A DNA stretch of 64,000 bases from JAOUEA01 sp963821925 (GCA_963821925.1 CAWGFO010000002.1:124001-188000); one strand, 5' to 3'; counted from the stretch's first letter, positions 45,448 through 54,421 are shown. Numbers and translations are program-made. Notes: generated by a model not told the origin, from the sequence alone.

Positions 45448-46356
45448 GTGAAGCCCCTGCCCGACACCACGTCGGCTCCCGTCGTTCGTCGCGCCCTCGC
45501 CGCCGCGTTCCCCGACATCTCGCTCAAGGCTCCGAAGCTCCTGCTCGCCGGCGACGAGTACGTCACCTGGACCGCCGGTTCCCACGTCGCGAAGTTCCCC
45601 CGGACCCCTGCGGACGCGACGCGCCTCGAACGCGAGCCGGCCTTGCACGCGCTCGTGGTCGGGCGGCTCGGCCCCCTCGTCCCGGCGATGACCGCGTTGG
45701 GCGTCCCCACGGATGCGTTTCCCCTCGCGATCGGGCTCTACGAGCGGGCGCGGGGCCGACAGGGGCAGCAGTCCGACGGCCCGATGCTCTCGCCGAAGCC
45801 CTGGGCCCGCGTGGGGCTCGCGAAGGCCGCGGCCGCGGCGCTCACGTCGCTCCACGGGACGCCCGCCGCCGCCGCCCGCAGGGCCGGGGTCCCCAAGGTC
45901 GTCCTCGACCTCGATCCGGGGTTCGACGTGAGCGAGGGCGCGCTCGCCTGGGCCACCCGGATCGCCGGCGACGCGGTCGACGCGTTCCTGATCGACCCGC
46001 TGCCCGCGGAGGCTCGCACGAAGGCGGCGCAGGTCCTGTGCCATGGGGCCATCAAGGGCGAGCACCTGTTCGTGAGCGAGGACGGCACGCGGCTCACCGC
46101 GATCATCGACTGGGCCGATGCGCGCCTCTCCGATCCCGCGACCGACCTCGCGGGCCTCGCGATCTGGCTCGGTCCATCGTTCGTGCGCGAGGTGCTCGCC
46201 TCGTACGGCGGTCCCGTCGACGAGGGGCTCTACGACCGGGCCGTGTTCCGCGCCAGGGCCGGGCTGCTCTCGAACCTCGACGCCCAGTTCGCCGGTCGCT
46301 CGAACGCCTCGGTCGCGTTGCTCGACGCGCAGCTCCGCGCGGCGTTCGGCAGCTAG
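45448..46356 (+). CDS. Phosphotransferase-fold (APH/choline-kinase-like) protein lacking the catalytic Asp
   Basis: 302 residues from a GTG six bases after TACGGT (45436-45441). The N-lobe has a nucleotide-binding Lys in GSHVAKFPRT (K49). The C-lobe has the Brenner-like segment CHGAIKGEHLFV (about 198-209) and the metal Asp in IIDWADARLSDPATDLAG (D221). Relatives carry HGD at 199-201; here it is HGA, so the base that activates the substrate hydroxyl appears missing. It may be a pseudokinase, or use another residue. The stop shares CTAG with the convergent hotdog gene. Confidence 0.75.
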   Translation: MKPLPDTTSAPVVRRALAAAFPDISLKAPKLLLAGDEYVTWTAGSHVAKFPRTPADATRLEREPALHALVVGRLGPLVPAMTALGVPTDAFPLAIGLYERARGRQGQQSDGPMLSPKPWARVGLAKAAAAALTSLHGTPAAAARRAGVPKVVLDLDPGFDVSEGALAWATRIAGDAVDAFLIDPLPAEARTKAAQVLCHGAIKGEHLFVSEDGTRLTAIIDWADARLSDPATDLAGLAIWLGPSFVREVLASYGGPVDEGLYDRAVFRARAGLLSNLDAQFAGRSNASVALLDAQLRAAFGS

Positions 46357-46772
46357 TCCGTTACGGACTCGTTATCATGCGCGAAGCGCTGGTGGCCCCT
46401 CGGCACGACCGTCGTGCCGACCGCCTTCAGCGTGAGGATCGGCTCCTCGAGGAACTCGGCGGCGCTCTCGCTGATCTCCGGCAAGGCGGCACCGATCTTG
46501 TGCACCTCGAACTCGCAGCGCCGCGAGGTGTTCCCGACGCTCACGATCTTCCCCCGGGCTTCGATCCAGTCGCCCGCGTAGAGCGGCGCGAGGAACTCGA
46601 CCGACTCGTACGCCCGGAACAGGCCCTCGTCGCCGTCGTAGCGCATCGCGAGCTCGGTGATCAGGTCGCCGACGATCTTCAGCTGGGTGGCGCCGGCCAC
46701 GAGGTTCCCGCCGTAATGCGCGTCCTCCTGGCCCAGACGCAGGCGGATCAACGAGGTGGGGAGCTCTGACAT
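46353..46772 (-). CDS. Hotdog-fold protein resembling 3-aminobutyryl-CoA ammonia-lyase (Kal)
   Basis: 139 residues, single hotdog domain. EDAHYGGNLVAGATQLKIVG, DGDEGLFRAYESVEFLAPLY and AGDWIEARGKIVSVGNTSRR closely follow the Kal family, which removes ammonia from 3-aminobutyryl-CoA in lysine fermentation. ESAAEFLEEPILTLKAVGTT completes the domain. No other lysine-fermentation gene is nearby, so it may act on another beta-amino-acyl-CoA or as a thioesterase. AGGAGG precedes the ATG at 46772. Confidence 0.75.
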   Translation of the reverse strand: MSELPTSLIRLRLGQEDAHYGGNLVAGATQLKIVGDLITELAMRYDGDEGLFRAYESVEFLAPLYAGDWIEARGKIVSVGNTSRRCEFEVHKIGAALPEISESAAEFLEEPILTLKAVGTTVVPRGHQRFAHDNESVTD

Positions 46773-46823
46773 CGGAACCTCCTGGTTCGGGTCGGTCGAC
46801 GAACGGAGCGGGCGTGGGAGCGG

Positions 46824-47585
46824 CTACTGGACGGGCGCGGTGGGCTGCGGCGGGATCACCTTGCCGAAGCGAACGCCCCGGGCGGGCACCCGTACCTCGG
46901 TGCCGTCCTTCTTGCGGATGAAGTAGGTCTCGGCGGCCGGATCCCAGCGCTCGAAGACGCCCACCGCCTCGGTCGTGAAGCCGTTCGGCAGCTCGAACTG
47001 GAAGGTCACGCGCTGCCCGAGATCGGCCGGCGTGACCAGGTTGCGCCCCGCCGGTCGGGCCGCAGCGTGCGACGCGGGCGCGGCGGTCGGCGTCGGACCC
47101 ACGGGCTCGCGCCGCGAACGGTCGGCGGCGGGCGCGGTCCAGGCGGCGTTGAGCGCGGCCTGCGCGTACCCGGACCCCACCATCGGCATCAACGCGAACA
47201 GGACGAACCCGAGCCCCACCGAGACCGGTGCCTCGACGCCGGCCCGCTCCTGCGCGCGGCGGACGCGGCGCATCGTGTGCAGGTACGACGTCAGCATGCC
47301 GACGACGGCCAGCAGGAACAGCAGCGCCGTCGCCACGATCAGCGGCGCCTCTCCCCAGATCGCGGCCGCGAGGGCGACCGGCGCGAGGATCAACGCCGCG
47401 AGCACGGCGAGCGTCGAGACGAAGGGCCGGATCGAGTAGTCGCGCACGTACATCCGCACGTCGTCGTTCGCCCGGTAGTACCAGTAGAGGAAGAAGAGCC
47501 CGAGCGTGACCATGCCGAGCACGATCACGCCGATCGGGTGCCGGACGCGGTACGGGCGGCCTTCCAGGGTGACGTCGTGCGCCAT
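46824..47585 (-). CDS. Membrane protein of unknown function with soluble C-terminal domain
   Basis: 253 residues. Four hydrophobic helices in the first 150 residues (HPIGVIVLGMVTLGLFFLYW, then LAVLAALILAPVALAAAIWG, and others); the first part resembles DUF4234-type membrane proteins. A Pro/Ala-rich linker leads to about 70 residues of beta sequence (TFQFELPNGFTTEAVGVFER, then YFIRKKDGTEVRVPARGVRF). Leaderless: TATCCT at 47592-47597 (minus) is six bases before the ATG. No partner is evident. Confidence 0.65.
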   Translation of the reverse strand: MAHDVTLEGRPYRVRHPIGVIVLGMVTLGLFFLYWYYRANDDVRMYVRDYSIRPFVSTLAVLAALILAPVALAAAIWGEAPLIVATALLFLLAVVGMLTSYLHTMRRVRRAQERAGVEAPVSVGLGFVLFALMPMVGSGYAQAALNAAWTAPAADRSRREPVGPTPTAAPASHAAARPAGRNLVTPADLGQRVTFQFELPNGFTTEAVGVFERWDPAAETYFIRKKDGTEVRVPARGVRFGKVIPPQPTAPVQ

Positions 47586-47635
47586 GGGCGGAGGATACCG
47601 AACCGAGGGTGGCTCCCACCCCGAGCGGGCGGGCG

Positions 47636-48412
47636 TCAGCCCGGTGGGAGGCGCAGCACCGCGTCCGCCGCCAGGCGGAAGAGCAGCTCGCGGCCGGTCG
47701 CGTGAGCGTCCCAGCCCCGCTGGTCCCACGCATCGCCGGAGAGGTCGTCGCCCGCATACAGCAGCTGTCCGAAGGTCACGCCCCGGAACGCCGCGACGGC
47801 GAAGAAACCCGCCGCCTCCATCTCGACGGTCAGGCAGCCCTCGGCGACGCGCTGGGCCACCTTCCCCCGGGTCTCGCGGTAGATCGCGTCGGTCGTCCAG
47901 GTCGGGCCCTCCACGTAGGGCACGTGGTGCTCGGCGAGTGTGGCGAGGATCGCGTCGACGGCCTGACGCGACGGGCGGGCGGGCTCTCCGGCCGGGAGGT
48001 AGTGGTACGAGGTGCCCTCGTCGCGGACGGCCGAGGTCGGGACCACCACGTGGCCGAGCGCCACGCCGGGGACGAGGACGCCCGCGCCGCCGCAGGCGAC
48101 GAACGACCGGCACCCGCGGGCGACCAGCTCCTCGAGGAACCCTGCGGCGAGCGGCGCACCGATGCCCGGATGCACCAGGGTTAGCCGGCGTCCGCCGACG
48201 TCGAGTTCGTAGACGGGGTTTCGACCCATCTCGGAGACGACGTGGTCGATCACCCGCCCGCCATGCTCGTCCACGACCTTCGCGATCACGTCCTGGAAGA
48301 AGCAGAGGACGGCGTGTGGAGGGATGTCGATCGGCTCGATCACCTCGCTCGGCTCGATCACCGCGATGGGATCCGGGTCGAAGTCGAGGATGGGGGGCGT
48401 GACGTCCGTCAT
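47636..48412 (-). CDS. Nucleoside phosphorylase family protein (uridine-phosphorylase-like)
   Basis: 258 residues. YELDVGGRRLTLVHPGIGAP, FVACGGAGVLVPGVALGHVV and the signature EGCLTVEMEAAGFFAVAAFR are those of the PNP/UDP phosphorylase family, which splits nucleosides with phosphate. An acidic N-terminal extension of about 40 residues (DFDPDPIAVIEPSEVIEPID) is unusual. The ATG overlaps the stop of the EamA gene, so it is the last gene of the minus-strand run from E1 alpha. Base specificity is not clear. Confidence 0.8.
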   Translation of the reverse strand: MTDVTPPILDFDPDPIAVIEPSEVIEPIDIPPHAVLCFFQDVIAKVVDEHGGRVIDHVVSEMGRNPVYELDVGGRRLTLVHPGIGAPLAAGFLEELVARGCRSFVACGGAGVLVPGVALGHVVVPTSAVRDEGTSYHYLPAGEPARPSRQAVDAILATLAEHHVPYVEGPTWTTDAIYRETRGKVAQRVAEGCLTVEMEAAGFFAVAAFRGVTFGQLLYAGDDLSGDAWDQRGWDAHATGRELLFRLAADAVLRLPPG

Positions 48413-49341
48413 CGCGTCGTCTCCCTCCGCGAGGCGAGCAGCGCTCCCGCGATCACGAGTGCGATACCGGCCACCGAGATCGCGGTGATCTCGTCCCCAC
48501 GGAAGACGGCGCCCAGGATCATCGCGACCACCGGGATCAGGTACGTGGCGAAGGAGGCACGCGACGAGCCGACCCGGGCCACGAGCCGGCCCATGAGCAC
48601 GAAGGCGAGGCCCGTGCCGACCGCCCCCAACACGGCCACGGCGGTGAACGAGGGCCAGGCGAACGACGACCGGGTCACGCCGACCAGACCGAGCGGGGCG
48701 GTCCACACGGCGGCGAGGGCGAGCATCCGGGCCATCACCGGCAGCGATCCGTACCGCTGCGTCACGGGCGCGGCGATGTTGATCGCGAAGCCGTAGCAGA
48801 CCACCGCGATGAGGACGAGCGCGACCCCGAGCGCATCGTCAGCGCCCACCGTCGCCGCCGGCACCGCGATCGCCGCGATGCCCACGAACCCCACCGCGAG
48901 TCCGGCGGTCTGCGCCTTCCCCGGTGCCCGGCGCAGCATCAGCGCCCCGATCGCGGTCGCGAAGATCGGGAGCGAGCCGTTCAGCAGTCCGGTGAGGGCC
49001 GAGCTGATCCATTGCTCGGCGAGCGGGAACAGGGTGAAGGGGATCGCGACCCACAGGACCGAGAGCGCGACGACCCGTGGGCGATCCTCGCGTTCGACCC
49101 GCGTGCGCGCGCCGGGCACGAGCCACAGGGCGGCGGCCCCGCATCCCACGCGCATCCACGTCACCAGGCCGGGCGTGAAGGCGTCGAGTCCGATCGCGAT
49201 CAGGAGGAACGAGGCTCCCCAGATCAGCCCGATCGACCCGAACAGGGCCCAGTCGAGCGGCGTGAAGGCGCCTGCGTGTGTGCCGTGCGACGTCGAGAGG
49301 ACATTTCGGCGCGGCGCCCGCGTGGCATCGGCCTCACTCAT
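48409..49341 (-). CDS. EamA-family (DMT superfamily) transporter
   Basis: 310 residues with ten hydrophobic helices in two EamA halves: LFGSIGLIWGASFLLIAIGL in the first, and GVALVLIAVVCYGFAINIAA with YLIPVVAMILGAVFRGDEIT in the second. Such proteins export amino acids, nucleosides or other metabolites. Coupled by ATGA overlaps to the BtuF-like gene before it and the nucleoside phosphorylase after it. Cargo unknown. Confidence 0.87.
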   Translation of the reverse strand: MSEADATRAPRRNVLSTSHGTHAGAFTPLDWALFGSIGLIWGASFLLIAIGLDAFTPGLVTWMRVGCGAAALWLVPGARTRVEREDRPRVVALSVLWVAIPFTLFPLAEQWISSALTGLLNGSLPIFATAIGALMLRRAPGKAQTAGLAVGFVGIAAIAVPAATVGADDALGVALVLIAVVCYGFAINIAAPVTQRYGSLPVMARMLALAAVWTAPLGLVGVTRSSFAWPSFTAVAVLGAVGTGLAFVLMGRLVARVGSSRASFATYLIPVVAMILGAVFRGDEITAISVAGIALVIAGALLASRRETTR

Positions 49342-50255
49342 CCGAGCCGGACGATCGAGCCTGCCGGCGGCTCGGGGTAGGCCTCGGGGTGCACCGCCCA
49401 CGCCAGGATCTCGAGGCCGTCGACGATCCGCGGTCCCGGCCTCGAGAAGAACGACGTGGCGTCCACCGCGAACACGTTCCCGTTGCGGGCGGCGGGTGTG
49501 TCGGCGATCTCGGGGTGCGCGAGGACCCGCTCCGCCTCCTCCTCGGCCTCTTCCAGGTAGTAGCCGCACGGCATGAAGACGAGCACTTCGGGGTTCGCGT
49601 CGCGGATCTCGCGGTGGGTGACGACGCGCGACGGCTCGCCCTTCTCGTTCAGGAGGTTCACGGCCGCGACGGCCTCGACCATCTCGGGGATCCAATGACC
49701 CGCCACGAACGGCGGCTCCCACCACTCGAGGCAGAACACACCGATCGTGGGGAGGCGGGCGGCGGTGGCCTTCGCTGCCGCGACGCGCGTTCGGAGGCCG
49801 GCCGCGAGCTCGGCGCCGCGCTCTTCGCGGTCGAGGAGCGTCCCGACGACCTCGAGCTGGGCGATCACGTCCTCGAGCGTGTGGGGATCGAGCGAGACGA
49901 CCTTCGTGTCGTCCGCGACGCCCAGCTGCCGGAGGGCCTCCTCCACGTGACCGGCGGGGACCGCGCACACGCGGCACAGGTCCTGCGTGAGGATCACGTC
50001 GGGCTGCTCACGGCGGAGCAGGTCGGTGTCGAGCCGGTAGAGCGGCTGCTTCGCGTCCATGCGCTCGCGCACGGCCCGGTCGATCTCGCCTGAGCCGAGC
50101 GGGCGGCCCTGGGGGAGCGCGCTCCGCGAGACGACAGGCTTCGTCACGGCCTGCGGCGGGAAGTCGCACTCGTCGGTCACGCCGATCAGGTCGTCGCCCA
50201 GGCCGAGCGCGTACACGATCTCGGTGGCCGAGGGCAGGAGCGAGACGATCTTCAC
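49338..50255 (-). CDS. BtuF-like cobalamin/iron-type substrate-binding domain protein without signal peptide
   Basis: 305 residues from a GTG overlapping the E2 stop (GTGA). Helical-backbone binding-protein fold: IVSLLPSATEIVYALGLGDD, GVTDECDFPPQAV, DVILTQDLCRVCAVPAGHVE, PTIGVFCLEWWEPPFVAGHW and a final RPGPRIVDGLEILAWAVHPE. Periplasmic members carry B12 or siderophores to ABC importers. This one starts directly at the first strand, with no signal peptide or lipobox, and no permease genes follow, so it is probably cytoplasmic and may do another job. Confidence 0.8.
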   Translation of the reverse strand: MKIVSLLPSATEIVYALGLGDDLIGVTDECDFPPQAVTKPVVSRSALPQGRPLGSGEIDRAVRERMDAKQPLYRLDTDLLRREQPDVILTQDLCRVCAVPAGHVEEALRQLGVADDTKVVSLDPHTLEDVIAQLEVVGTLLDREERGAELAAGLRTRVAAAKATAARLPTIGVFCLEWWEPPFVAGHWIPEMVEAVAAVNLLNEKGEPSRVVTHREIRDANPEVLVFMPCGYYLEEAEEEAERVLAHPEIADTPAARNGNVFAVDATSFFSRPGPRIVDGLEILAWAVHPEAYPEPPAGSIVRLG

Positions 50256-51366
50256 GCCAGGCTCCGGAGGCGGTCGTCGTCCTGCAGCAAGGTCACGAGG
50301 TCGGTGAGCGCCCGGCCCGCGGTTGCGCCGTCCATCAGCCGGTGGTCGAACGAGAGCGACAACGTGCACGCCGGCCGCGCGACCACCTCGCCGTCGACCA
50401 CCAGTGCCCGCGGCGCGATCACCCCGAGCGCGATCACGGCCCCCTGCCCCGGGTTGATGATCGGCGTCCCCGCCTCGGACCCGTACGAGCCCGTGTTCGA
50501 CACGCTGATCGTCCCTCCGGTCAGTTCCTCGGGGGTGAGCGACCCCGTGCGCGCGGCCTCCGCCAGGCGCCGGATCTCGGCGTCCAGCTCCGAGACCGTC
50601 AGCTCCCACACCCCGTGCACGACGGGCACGATCAACCCCCTCTCGGTGTCCGCTGCGATCCCGACATGACACGCTTGCGGCACGTGGATCTCTCCGAGCT
50701 CCCCGTGCCAGCTCGAATGCAGCACGGGATGCGCCCGGCACGTCTCCGCAACGGCCTTCACGAACAGGGGCAACGGCGAGACCCCCAGCTCCCGGCGCAC
50801 GAGATCGAGCGCCGTGGCGTCGACCGTCCGGAACGTCGTGACGTGCGGCACCTCCCGTACGACCGCCGTCAACCGCTCCGCGATCGTCCGGCGAGCGATC
50901 GAGATCCGCTCGACCTCGAAGTCCACCTCGACCGCGGGCGTCCGGGCGACGAGACCCCCGCAGCCGCCTGCACGTCCTCGGCGGTGATCCGCCCGCCCGG
51001 CCCGGTCGCTCCCACGGTCGCGAGATCGACCCCAAGCGTCTTCGCGAGCTTGCGGACCGCGGGCGTTGCGGCAACCGCGGGGGCACCGCCCTCGGCGTGG
51101 ACGCCGTGCGAGGCCGACCCAGGTCCCTGCACCTCGAACGTGACCAGAACGTCGCCGACGGGCACGGCCTCACCGACCTCGCCATGCACGGAGACCACGA
51201 TCCCGGCGAACGGCGACGGGATCTCGACCGTCGCCTTCGCCGTCTCGACCTCCACGAGCGGCTGGTTCAGCGCAACCGTCTGGCCGGCCGCGACCAGCCA
51301 CTCGACGATCTCGCCTTCCTCCAGCCCTTCCCCGAGGTCCGGCATCGCGAAGGTGCGTTCGGCCAT
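50252..51366 (-). CDS. 2-oxo acid dehydrogenase E2 (dihydrolipoyl acyltransferase), one frameshift
   Basis: About 370 residues when joined. Lipoyl domain with VEVETAKATVEIPSPF (lipoyl Lys44), an E1/E3-binding motif (AATPAVRKLAKTLGVDLATV) and, after a break near 50942-50945, the catalytic domain beginning TPAVEVDFEVERISIARRTI and ending LSFDHRLMDGATAGRALTDL with the His/Asp catalytic motif. It passes acyl groups from E1 to CoA. The short lipoyl-linker layout and neighbours suit a branched-chain keto-acid complex, though pyruvate is possible. ATG overlaps the E1 beta stop. Confidence 0.88.
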
Positions 51367-52343
51367 CAGTACGCCACCACCTTCCGCACCGCCGCCGCGA
51401 TCCGGTCCACGGTGGGCAGGTAGCGCTCCTCGAGCGATGCGGGCGGGTACGGCACGTCCCAGCCGGTCACGCGCTCGACCGGGGCTTCCAGGAAGTCGAA
51501 GGCCAGTTCCATCGCGCGGGCGGCGACCTCGGCCGCCATCCCGAGGGTGCGCGGGGCCTCGTGCACCACCACGACCCGTCCGGTGTCCCGCACGGCGGCC
51601 GCGAGGAGGTCCTCGTCGAGCGGTGACAACGAGCGCAGGTCGATCACCCGCGCCGCGATGCCGTCGGTGGCCAGCGCGTCGGCCGCCTGCAGCACCCGGG
51701 TCACCATCGAGCCGTAGCTCACGATCGCACAGGCGTCGCCCTCGCGGAGCACGCGTCCCTCGCCGATCCCCGGGCCGTCGGTCGTGAGGTCGCCTTCCTC
51801 CTTGCCCCAGTAGCGCGCCTTGGGCTCGAGCACGACCACAGGGTCGGGGTCGGCGATCGCGAGGCGGAGCAGCCGGTACCCGTCGAGCGGCGACGAGGGC
51901 ACGACCACCTTCAGGCCGGCCGTGTGCACGTAGTAGGTCTCGGGGCTCTCGCCGTGGTGCTCCTTCCCCTTGATCCCACCGAAGGCCGGGATCCGGATCG
52001 TGATCGGCATGTCGACCCGTCCGCGGGTGCGTTCGCGCATCTTCGCGACGTGGTCGATCACCTGCTCGAGCGCCGGGTACGAGAACGCGTCGAACTGCAT
52101 CTCGATCACGGAGCGCCAGCCGGCGAAGGCCAGGCCGACCGCGGTGCCGGCGATCCCCGCCTCGCTGATCGGTGTGTCGAAGACACGCTCTGCACCGAAC
52201 TTCGCCTGCAGGCCGTCGGTCACGCGGAACACGCCCCCGCTCCGGCCGACGTCCTCGCCGAAGACGAGCACGCGCGGATCGTCGTCGAGGGCGTCGAGCA
52301 GCGCGCGGTTCAGCGCCGCGGAGAGCGTCCAGGACTCAGCCAC
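51366..52343 (-). CDS. 2-oxo acid dehydrogenase E1 beta subunit
   Basis: 325 residues. VFGEDVGRSGGVFRVTDGLQ (TPP-contacting Glu), ISEAGIAGTAVGLAFAGWRS VIEMQF, the potassium/phosphorylation loop region HGESPETYYVHTAGLKVVVP and the C-terminal VVVVHEAPRTLGMAAEVAAR. Together with E1 alpha it decarboxylates a 2-oxo acid on TPP. The gene overlaps E1 alpha by eight bases and E2 by one. Confidence 0.93.
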   Translation of the reverse strand: MAESWTLSAALNRALLDALDDDPRVLVFGEDVGRSGGVFRVTDGLQAKFGAERVFDTPISEAGIAGTAVGLAFAGWRSVIEMQFDAFSYPALEQVIDHVAKMRERTRGRVDMPITIRIPAFGGIKGKEHHGESPETYYVHTAGLKVVVPSSPLDGYRLLRLAIADPDPVVVLEPKARYWGKEEGDLTTDGPGIGEGRVLREGDACAIVSYGSMVTRVLQAADALATDGIAARVIDLRSLSPLDEDLLAAAVRDTGRVVVVHEAPRTLGMAAEVAARAMELAFDFLEAPVERVTGWDVPYPPASLEERYLPTVDRIAAAVRKVVAY

Positions 52344-53400
52344 CCAGGGCCTCCTCGCGCTGCCGCGCCCACGAGCCCCCCGGGGGCTCCGCGTAGGTCC
52401 AGTCGAACATCCACTCGGCCGGCGGCGCCGGCGTCGCGATCACGCCCTCCCGGGTCGCGAGCGCGAAGGCGTCGGCCTCCTCTTCGCACGCGGCCACGAA
52501 CGCATCGTCGACGAGACCCTCGGCGCGGAGCCACGTCTCGAGCCGCGCGATCGGGTCGAACGCGCGGGCCGCCTCGACCTCGTCGTCGCTGCGGTAGCGA
52601 CCCGGGTCGTCGGCCGTGGAGTGCGCGCCGATCCGGTAGGTGAGCGCCTCGATCAAGGTGGGACCCTCGCCCGCCCGTGCGCGGGCCACGGCGTCGCGCG
52701 TCACGGCGTACACGGCCAGGAGATCGTTCCCGTCGACGCGCACCCCGGGCATGCCGTACCCCTCGGCGCGTTTCCAGATCTCGCCGGCCGTCTGCTGCTC
52801 GGTCGGCACGCTGATCGCCCAGCCGTTGTTCTGGCAGAACAGCACGGCCGGGACCCGCCAGACGCCCGCGAGGTTCGCGGCTTCGTGGAAGTCCCCTTCG
52901 CTCGTGCTGCCGTCGCCGAAGTACGCGACCGTGACGCCGGACCCGTGATCCAGCTTGGTCCCGAGCGCGTGGCCGACCGCGTGCACGATCTGGGTCGCGA
53001 TCGGGATGCAGATCGGCCCGAACCGGGTGGCGCGCGGGTCGTACGGACCGCCGTGCCACGTGCCGCGGTGGTACTGCAGGTACTGGACGGCGTCGACGCC
53101 GCGCACGATCGCGACGGCGAGCTCCCGGAACGTCGGGAAGACGAAGTCCTCTGCGCCCAAAGCGATCGCGCTCCCGATCTGGGCGGCCTCCTGGCCTTCG
53201 AAACCCGGGTAGACGGTCAGCTCGCCCTGTCGCTGGAGCGCGATGCACTCGCGGTCCAGGCGCCGGGCCACGATCATGCGCCGGAGGGCATCACGCAGTG
53301 CGGCGTCGTCGAGGCCGACGGCGGTATCTCCCTCGGGGGTACCGTCGGCCGCAAGGATACGGAACGGTTCGGTCCCGCCCCGATGCCCCGGTGACTGCAC
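52336..53400 (-). CDS. 2-oxo acid dehydrogenase E1 alpha subunit
   Basis: 354 residues from the GTG at 53400; an ATG at 53436 would add twelve. TPP-binding motif GDGSTSEGDFHEAANLAGVW, LDRECIALQRQGELTVYPGF EGQEAAQIGSA and the phosphorylation-loop RIGAHSTADDPGRYRSDDEV, as in branched-chain (BkdA-like) E1 alpha. I prefer the inner start because a minus-strand TATGCT (53432-53437) would be the -10 and a GAGGGGG site then precedes the GTG. First gene of the operon; with the liu-type cluster it would feed isovaleryl-CoA. Confidence 0.9.
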   Translation of the reverse strand: MQSPGHRGGTEPFRILAADGTPEGDTAVGLDDAALRDALRRMIVARRLDRECIALQRQGELTVYPGFEGQEAAQIGSAIALGAEDFVFPTFRELAVAIVRGVDAVQYLQYHRGTWHGGPYDPRATRFGPICIPIATQIVHAVGHALGTKLDHGSGVTVAYFGDGSTSEGDFHEAANLAGVWRVPAVLFCQNNGWAISVPTEQQTAGEIWKRAEGYGMPGVRVDGNDLLAVYAVTRDAVARARAGEGPTLIEALTYRIGAHSTADDPGRYRSDDEVEAARAFDPIARLETWLRAEGLVDDAFVAACEEEADAFALATREGVIATPAPPAEWMFDWTYAEPPGGSWARQREEALGG

Positions 53401-53468
53401 GGCCCTCAAACCCCCTCGTGCGAACGCCGAGAGCATAGGGGATGGCGACGCCCGCTAGACTCGACAGC

Positions 53469-54275
53469 GTGATCCCGAGCGCGTACCTCCGCGTGTTCCA
53501 GCCGCTCGATGCATTCGAGCGCGATGAGCAGCTGCACTGGGAGCGCTACCTGCTGGACCGATCGCGCAGCACGTCGCTCCGTCACCGGTATGCGGACCAC
53601 CACACGGTGGGCAAGCTCGGGGTGCTGGCGCCGGCCGACGGCGAGCACGCCGAGCTCCGTGTGATCGACGGGCGCACGTACGTGAGTCCATGGCGGATGC
53701 GGATGCGGGTGCTCGCGTCGATGCTGTCGTTCCGCGATGCCCAGCCGATGGACCTGTGGGACCAGTTCATCCCGAAGGCCGACGGGAAGCGTGCCGCGAA
53801 GGATCTCGCGAAGCTCCGCCGGCGCGACCCCCACGCGGTGGCGTTCTGCCACCAGAGCCCATGGCACGTGCCGATCCGCTGGTTCGTGCTGTTCCGCGAC
53901 GAGGAGCGCTGGCTGGGGGAAGACGAGTACGGGCGCACGCGGATGCGCTACCGCACGAGCACGCGTCGGGCGATGCGCCGTGCTGAGCAGGCCGTGGGAC
54001 CGCTTCGGCGCTCCGAGCTCGGGCCGATCAGCGACCTGATCGTGGATCTGCACCAATGGATGGCGGCCTTCGACCGCGCCTCGATCCTCGAGCTCGACTA
54101 CGGCACGCTCTGCGACCTGATGCGGTGGGACGACCTGGACGACGACCACAGCGCCCGAGAGATCCACGAGGCGCTGGAGGCCCTCGAGCGCGAGGAATTC
54201 CCCCGGAGCGCCGACATCTACCAGGGCGTGCTCACGCGCTGGGCCGAGGTCCGCAGCCGCGAGGCGATGAACTAG
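53469..54275 (+). CDS. Conserved-looking cytoplasmic protein of unknown function
   Basis: 268 residues from the GTG seven bases after TAGACT (53456-53461), giving an IPSAYLRVFQPLDAFERDEQ start. It is rich in Arg, Trp and Asp, with no membrane helix or signal peptide. SPWHVPIRWFVLFRDEERWL and RMRYRTSTRRAMRRAEQAVG stand out, as does an acidic stretch LMRWDDLDDDHSAREIHEAL. I do not recognise a family. Divergent from the E1 alpha gene. Confidence 0.7.
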   Translation: MIPSAYLRVFQPLDAFERDEQLHWERYLLDRSRSTSLRHRYADHHTVGKLGVLAPADGEHAELRVIDGRTYVSPWRMRMRVLASMLSFRDAQPMDLWDQFIPKADGKRAAKDLAKLRRRDPHAVAFCHQSPWHVPIRWFVLFRDEERWLGEDEYGRTRMRYRTSTRRAMRRAEQAVGPLRRSELGPISDLIVDLHQWMAAFDRASILELDYGTLCDLMRWDDLDDDHSAREIHEALEALEREEFPRSADIYQGVLTRWAEVRSREAMN

Positions 54276-54326
54276 CTCGGAGCGCAGGCGAGCCGCCCAG
54301 GTGAGGGACGGCTCCGCGGTCTTCGG

Positions 54327-54399
54327 TGGCCAGGGGCAGAATCGAACTGCCGACACCGCGGTTTTCAGCCGCGTGCTCTGCCAACTGAGCTACCTGGCC
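54327..54399 (-). tRNA. tRNA-Phe (GAA)
   Basis: 73 bases. Acceptor arm GGCCAGG/CCTGGCC, anticodon loop CTGAAAA with GAA, T-loop GTTCGATTC and discriminator A. The genome encodes CC but not a full CCA at the 3 prime end. Confidence 0.95.
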
Positions 54400-54421
54400 A
54401 GCTGGCCCCCTTGGGGCCCTG

